Positions 60,178-64,000 of a stretch of 64,000 nucleotides of DNA are shown here, piece after piece. The number at the start of each line of letters is the position of its first letter. Within the stretch, counting starts at the first letter, position 1. The translations under genes and the position numbers were made by a program. The DNA comes from Nodosilinea sp. PGN35 (GTDB taxonomy: Bacteria; Cyanobacteriota; Cyanobacteriia; Phormidesmidales; Phormidesmidaceae), in contig NZ_JAQKQJ010000021.1 of assembly GCF_029109325.1 (NCBI RefSeq), positions 364,475 through 428,474 of the forward strand, in the 5' to 3' direction. Below the pieces are notes generated by a model, which did not search any database, had not been told where the DNA came from, and saw only the letters and a list, made by a program, of their open reading frames with translations.

Positions 60178-60279
60178 TATAGCAATCCGAATCGATCCAC
60201 GGAGGTAGTACCAGCATCTTTCCCGTGCAGGCGTCCCGCCTGCCCTACGGGTTTTCACAATTCACGTAGGATCGCTATA
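60178..60279. mobile_element. Miniature inverted-repeat element, TATAGC family, copy B
   Basis: 102 bp. Ends TATAGCAATCCGAATC and, inverted, TATAGCGATCCTACG. The interior matches copy A at 13941-14044. The right end overlaps the 3' end of the neighbouring glycosyltransferase gene and supplies its last codons and stop. Confidence 0.7.
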
Positions 60280-61245
60280 GCCGTTGACAATGTGCTTCCA
60301 GCCGTGGCGAAAGTACCCTGGCTTAGACTCCGCAACGTAGTGGTGAAGCTGAGCTTGGGGACTGATAACCTCTGCCGGGCCGGGCATAACGATGTAGTCT
60401 TCGGGTGGCATGACACAGCAGTCGTGGCGGGCCATCAGCATGGCGATTAGCCCCTGCTCCTGGTAATAGTGGGAGCCCGCCTGCTCGATCTGGGTGCGGC
60501 ACCAGTGCTCCAGCTCGTCCCAGTCGAGGGCGTCGCTCTGCAACCCGGTGATGCCGACGTTGATCTGCTCTGGAATAGGCACCCCCGCCAGCCGCTCCAT
60601 CAGCGCCGGGGAATAGCCGTAGGAGGTTTCTACGTCTACCATGTGGCAGGGGGTTTGGGGATTTTTCAGCCAGTCCAGCAGGGCCGTGGGCGGGCGAAAG
60701 AAGAGCATATCTGAGTCGAGCACCAGCTTCCAGCCGGTAGTGCCAGCGTGGATGTCGGTGAGTTTGCGCAGGTTGGGGTATGCTTCGCGGCGCGATCGCA
60801 GAGTCGGATACCGCTCCCAGGGCAGCACCGCATTCAGTCGAGTCTCAATTTCGGTGGCCAGCACAAACCTCACCGTAGGACAAACCTGCCGAATCAAGTT
60901 TTGATAGCGATGGGACAGAGTGCCATCGTCTACCACCACCAGCTGCACATTGAGATCGGTCTGCAACGCCAGCGAATAGAAGCAAAACACGGTCTGGTAC
61001 CAGAATTTGCGCCCGCTGAGGTAGTAGACCTCTAGCGGTGGCCCCGACCGGGGGGCCAGGGGCGGCAGGGCGGCGGCGGCCCGCTCCATCTGTCGCTGGT
61101 CGTGGGCCAGGTCGGCGAGGTGGCTCAGCCCCACCCTGCGCCAGCGCTGCACAAACTGGCGCGGCTGGTGATACAGGCGGTAAAACGCCACCCCAAGGCC
61201 CAACTGCTTGGCCCAGTGACTGGCGTGGGATGTCAACGATGTCAT
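60262..61245 (-). CDS. GT-A-type (GT8-like) glycosyltransferase, 3' end replaced by a mobile element
   Basis: 327 residues. A nucleotide-diphospho-sugar transferase-like domain is seen from about 70: VVVDDGTLSHRYQN, then the metal motif WKLVLDSDMLFFRPP and INVGITGLQSD. The N-terminal 65 residues are helical. The final residues (GYSDPT and the TGA) fall in the right inverted end of the TATAGC element at 60178-60279, so the original C terminus was cut by the insertion and a new stop was gained. The loss may be small, because the last fold element (FRHGWKHIVNG) is still present. The acceptor is unknown. Confidence 0.78.
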   Translation of the reverse strand: MTSLTSHASHWAKQLGLGVAFYRLYHQPRQFVQRWRRVGLSHLADLAHDQRQMERAAAALPPLAPRSGPPLEVYYLSGRKFWYQTVFCFYSLALQTDLNVQLVVVDDGTLSHRYQNLIRQVCPTVRFVLATEIETRLNAVLPWERYPTLRSRREAYPNLRKLTDIHAGTTGWKLVLDSDMLFFRPPTALLDWLKNPQTPCHMVDVETSYGYSPALMERLAGVPIPEQINVGITGLQSDALDWDELEHWCRTQIEQAGSHYYQEQGLIAMLMARHDCCVMPPEDYIVMPGPAEVISPQAQLHHYVAESKPGYFRHGWKHIVNGYSDPT

Positions 61246-61259
61246 AGCGCTACCAGAGT

Positions 61260-61478
61260 TAACGTGAGTTCAACAAAGAATAGATTTTTAGGAAAAACAG
61301 CCCGATCGTCCCCTCCTGGGAGGGGTAGGGGTGGGTCAAGCTGAGATAAAAAGCCTTTTTCCATAGTCAGAAGCTGGCTTGTCGTCGCCGTTTTGACCCA
61401 CCCCGCCCTGCGGGCACCCCTCCAGGGAGGGGAGGTGATCAGCTTCTTCGCTGCACGGGATTCCATCGGACTGACGTA
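61260..61478. mobile_element. 220-bp inverted-repeat element, copy B
   Basis: Ends TTAACGTGAGTTCAAC and, inverted, TTACGTCAGTCCGATGG. The interior palindrome and overall sequence are clearly homologous to copy A at 54347-54566. It directly follows the start of a glycosyltransferase gene (15 bp upstream of its ATG) and is adjacent to a CTAG-type element. Confidence 0.7.
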
Positions 61479-61481
61479 AGG

Positions 61482-61617
61482 CTAGTAGTCAGTCAAGTTA
61501 AATGTGACGGGTTGACGGTCTACGGTTCACGGTAAACGGCTCGCCTTAAACCGCTTACCGCGAACCGTGAACCCTGAAGCCACATCCCCCGTCATTATTT
61601 CTTTGACTAAACACTAG
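61482..61617. mobile_element. CTAG-family miniature element, copy 3 (complete)
   Basis: 136 bp from CTAG to CTAG. Left end CTAGTAGTCAGTCAAGTTAA and inverted right end CTAGTGTTTAGTCAAAGAAA, both running into TGACGGG. The interior has GGTTCACGGTAAACGG and its inverse. The right CTAG supplies the stop codon (TAG on the minus strand) of the next gene. Confidence 0.75.
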
Positions 61618-62558
61618 GATTGGGAGGAGGATAGACGAGCCTGTCCGGCCAAAAGGCCGCAGATGCCGCGCCAGCGCACGTAGGCCGCCGCACTCTGCCA
61701 GGGGCGTAGCCGCAGCCAGGCCCTCGCCTGGCGCAGGCCCACCGTCTGGGGGGTAATGGCGGGCCACAGTCGGATGCCGTGCAGATCGAGCACCTGCACC
61801 CAGGACTGGCTGGCGGCAAAGTTGAGACGAGCCAGGTAGTCGGGCTGTAGTCGCCGGGCCGCAATCAGGTGGATGAGCAGAAGCTGGGGCAGATAGGCCC
61901 CATCCCAGCCCCGGTTGAGCAGGGTCAGCACGATGTCGTTATCTTCCCCAGATACCAGATTTTGCCCTGTGCGCCCTAGGGCTAGACGCGCAGCGTCATC
62001 TCCCAGGCTGGCCCAGTAGTCGGCAAAGGCGGCCCGCCGCAGCGCCATGCCCGCTCCGGCGGGGGCCTGGTCGGGGTAGTGCTGGCAGGGGCTACAGCTG
62101 GGGATCAGGGTGGCGGTGTCGCCGAAGTCGCGCAGGGCCAGCATCGAGTAAAACTCGGGCAGCCAGGCGGGGGGAGCCGCTTCAAATTCGGGCAGGGCCT
62201 TACCGGCGGCCACCCCCAACTGGGGATGCTGGCTAAAGGCCTGCTGTACCTGCTCTAAGTAATCGGCGGCGAGCACGTTGTCGTCATCGACGTAGACGAG
62301 AATTTCAGCCTGGGCTTCCCAAAATCCCCGTTGACGGGCACGGGTTAAACCTAGCTGGGGTTCAAGTACTACTCGTCCTTGGGGATGCCAACTTAGATCC
62401 AGGCGAGGGGCGAGGGGTGCGGTACTGGCGTTATCGATGATGACCAGTTCCCAGCGGCTGAGGTCGAGGGTCTGCTGCTGAAGCGCGGCCAACACGCGGT
62501 CTAGGTAGTCGGCACGGGGGTTATGGGTGCAGAGAATGACGGTGAGTTGATGCGCCAT
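61614..62558 (-). CDS. Family 2 glycosyltransferase ending inside a miniature element
   Basis: 314 residues, GT-A fold: LTVILCTHNPRADYLDRVL, VIIDNASTAPLAPRL and the metal-binding VYVDDDNVLA. The C-terminal region is Arg/Trp-rich (ARAWLRLRPWQSAAAYVRW). The TAG stop is the CTAG terminus of the miniature element at 61482-61617, so the 3' end was fixed by that insertion. The chain length is still normal for the family, and activity is probably retained. Confidence 0.87.
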   Translation of the reverse strand: MAHQLTVILCTHNPRADYLDRVLAALQQQTLDLSRWELVIIDNASTAPLAPRLDLSWHPQGRVVLEPQLGLTRARQRGFWEAQAEILVYVDDDNVLAADYLEQVQQAFSQHPQLGVAAGKALPEFEAAPPAWLPEFYSMLALRDFGDTATLIPSCSPCQHYPDQAPAGAGMALRRAAFADYWASLGDDAARLALGRTGQNLVSGEDNDIVLTLLNRGWDGAYLPQLLLIHLIAARRLQPDYLARLNFAASQSWVQVLDLHGIRLWPAITPQTVGLRQARAWLRLRPWQSAAAYVRWRGICGLLAGQARLSSSQS

Positions 62559-62575
62559 GGCGGTGGCCTAAAGTC

Positions 62576-62664
62576 CTTGGGGTGAGGGGGACGGGGTGGG
62601 GGTGGCGATCGCGGCTGAGGGTGCCAGGTGTCAGGTGTTAAGTGTTAGGTGTTAGGTATCAGGT
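62576..62664. repeat. Tandem short repeats between two glycosyltransferase genes
   Basis: Units of GGTGTTAG and GGTATCAG run at about 62620-62664, after a GGGGTGAGG/GGGGTGGGGG stretch. Similar CCTGATACC units occur, inverted, at 56262-56318. Confidence 0.5.
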
Positions 62665-63966
62665 ATCAGCCAGGGTTGGCCGACTTGTGCTGCAAGGTAC
62701 TAGTTCGCCAACGGCGCGATCGCTCATCGAGCGAGCACCGAGGGCTTGCCTGCGAGCGATCGCCCGGCGGTAACTGGCCTCCTGTAGCGCCCCGATTGGC
62801 TCCAGGGAGTAGTGGCTGAGAACGCGATCGCGGGCGGCGCGGCCCAGTTCCTGGCGCTGCTGGGGATGGTCGAGCAGGTCGATGACGGCCTGGGCCAGAG
62901 AGGCGGGACGACGGGGCGGCACCAGGCGGCCCACCCGGCCCTGCTCCAGCAGTTCGGCCATGCCCCCCGCTGAGCTCGCCACAATGCCGCGCCCCGCTGC
63001 CATGGCTTCGGTGCACACCAGGCCAAAGCTCTCCCAGCGGCTGGGAAAGACGCAGATATCGGTGGTGGCCAGGTAGTAGGGAATGCGATCGAGGGGCACC
63101 CCGCCGGTAAACTCCAGGGCCTGGCGGTGGCGGGGCAGGGTGCGCTCTAGGTACTGCTGCATGTTCAAGCCGGGCCGGGGCGAGTTCCAGGCTGGCCCCA
63201 CAAACCGAAATTTCACCTGGGGATGGCGGCGGCGAATGGCGGGAATGGCTTTACCCAGCTCCACCACTCCCTTGCGCAGCTCTAAGCGACCCAGAAAGGT
63301 CACCACCTGGGTATCGGTATCGAGAGGAATAGCCAGCAGATCGGGGCTGGGCAGATAGGGGTAGGGCACTGACGCCACCAGGGCCGGATCTAGATTCCAG
63401 TCGGTGAGAATGCGCTGGCCGATCGCCTGGGAGGGAGCCGCGATTTCGTCGGCCTCGTGGGCGTGGCGACACTCCGGGTCGGCGGCGGGGTCGTAGGGGG
63501 GGCGACGCTTGGGCCACTGGCCCCGGCGCAGGGCTCCCAGGGTCATGCGGGTTTTGGCCTGCCAGGTCTGGAGCGGGTTGCCCAGCATCTCCAGCACGTA
63601 CTGGGGGGTGTGCAGCTTCAGCACCAAGGGCATGTCGGGCACGTAGCGGAGGGCAACGGCGGCCTCGGCCCCGCAGTCTGGCCCTTCTAGCACATCAAAC
63701 TGAATGACGCGGTGGCGATCGCAAAACACCCGCCCCACCCGCTCTGGAAACCCATGGCGGTCTACCCCCTGGAGCCGATGCACCACCACCCCCGCCTCCA
63801 GGGTGGTGTGGATAGACAGAGGGCCGTCGGCCTCGCGACCTCCGGCAAACACCTCCACCTGGTGACCCCGCTGGCTGAGCATGGTGGCCGCCTGGCGCAC
63901 GTAGGTGGCAATGCCGCCAAAGGCCGTATCGGGGGGATATTCGTAGCTGATAAAGGCAATTTTCAT
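62659..63966 (-). CDS. Family 4 glycosyltransferase
   Basis: 435 residues, GT-B fold. The acceptor-side loop is FGGIATYVRQAATMLSQRGH, the donor domain begins VVTFLGRLELRKGVVELGKA and the E-x7-E motif is in WESFGLVCTEAMAAG. It is the first complete gene of the leftward island seen here. 34 bases of the region upstream of its ATG remain in the window. Confidence 0.9.
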   Translation of the reverse strand: MKIAFISYEYPPDTAFGGIATYVRQAATMLSQRGHQVEVFAGGREADGPLSIHTTLEAGVVVHRLQGVDRHGFPERVGRVFCDRHRVIQFDVLEGPDCGAEAAVALRYVPDMPLVLKLHTPQYVLEMLGNPLQTWQAKTRMTLGALRRGQWPKRRPPYDPAADPECRHAHEADEIAAPSQAIGQRILTDWNLDPALVASVPYPYLPSPDLLAIPLDTDTQVVTFLGRLELRKGVVELGKAIPAIRRRHPQVKFRFVGPAWNSPRPGLNMQQYLERTLPRHRQALEFTGGVPLDRIPYYLATTDICVFPSRWESFGLVCTEAMAAGRGIVASSAGGMAELLEQGRVGRLVPPRRPASLAQAVIDLLDHPQQRQELGRAARDRVLSHYSLEPIGALQEASYRRAIARRQALGARSMSDRAVGELVPCSTSRPTLADT

Positions 63967-64000
63967 AGCGGGCTCAATAGGTAACGAGGGTGCCAGACTG

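Noticed and set aside
63979..64000. Possible 3' end of another leftward gene at the window edge
   Set aside because: A frame ending LVTY then TGA is open to the edge, but seven codons are too few to support a gene.

Overview
The window is cyanobacterial. GCGATCGC-type (HIP1-like) palindromes are scattered throughout. It carries the five-subunit bidirectional NiFe hydrogenase with cyanobacterial gene content, a GUN4-domain protein, a predicted cyanobacteriochrome photoreceptor, many PAS/GAF hybrid histidine kinases and several families of small dispersed repeats. The high GC and this gene mix suggest a filamentous, Leptolyngbya/Nodosilinea/Phormidium-like genome. The genus is an inference, not something the sequence proves.

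Region 1 (1-11.2 kb) is a hydrogenase locus. hoxE-hoxF run leftward. hoxU, a small exported-protein gene, hoxY, a CBS-domain gene, hoxH, hoxW, hypA, hypB, hypF and hypC run rightward. A 3' remnant of a universal stress protein gene overlaps the hoxE start, so the hoxEF operon once carried a usp gene. hypD and hypE are not in the window.

Region 2 (11.3-16.9 kb) is an accessory island. An EACC1-like small protein and a caspase-EF-hand-helical-GUN4 protein form a pair. A DUF6508-like/macrodomain fusion and a membrane-anchored alpha/beta hydrolase follow. Three phased 41-42 bp repeats precede it, and a decayed response-regulator tail follows it.

Region 3 (16.9-25.1 kb) is a mixed, decaying stretch: an Eis-like acetyltransferase, a DedA/flavoprotein pair whose DedA gene is broken, a PLP dehydratase, a transglutaminase, a sodium-symporter pseudogene with an internal deletion, and a GrpB-family gene. 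Two similar arrays of CCATAC motifs lie upstream of two genes here.

Region 4 (25.3-44.7 kb) is a signalling block: a CBS-multi-PAS hybrid kinase; a translationally coupled NACHT ATPase - GAF/PAS hybrid kinase - response regulator operon; a 1427-residue hybrid kinase whose N-terminal receiver has Glu in place of the phospho-Asp; and a diguanylate cyclase with a predicted DXCF cyanobacteriochrome GAF domain.

Region 5 (44.7-64 kb) is a leftward exopolysaccharide island: ten glycosyltransferase-type genes, a WecA/MraY-like priming transferase and a Wzy-like polymerase, plus one receiver-histidine kinase with its own terminator. It is rich in miniature inverted-repeat elements. Two of these elements supply the stop codons of the genes they abut, and C-rich tandem repeats form the untranslated leaders of several genes.

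The best candidates for an undescribed system are the NACHT-kinase-regulator operon and the caspase/GUN4/macrodomain island.
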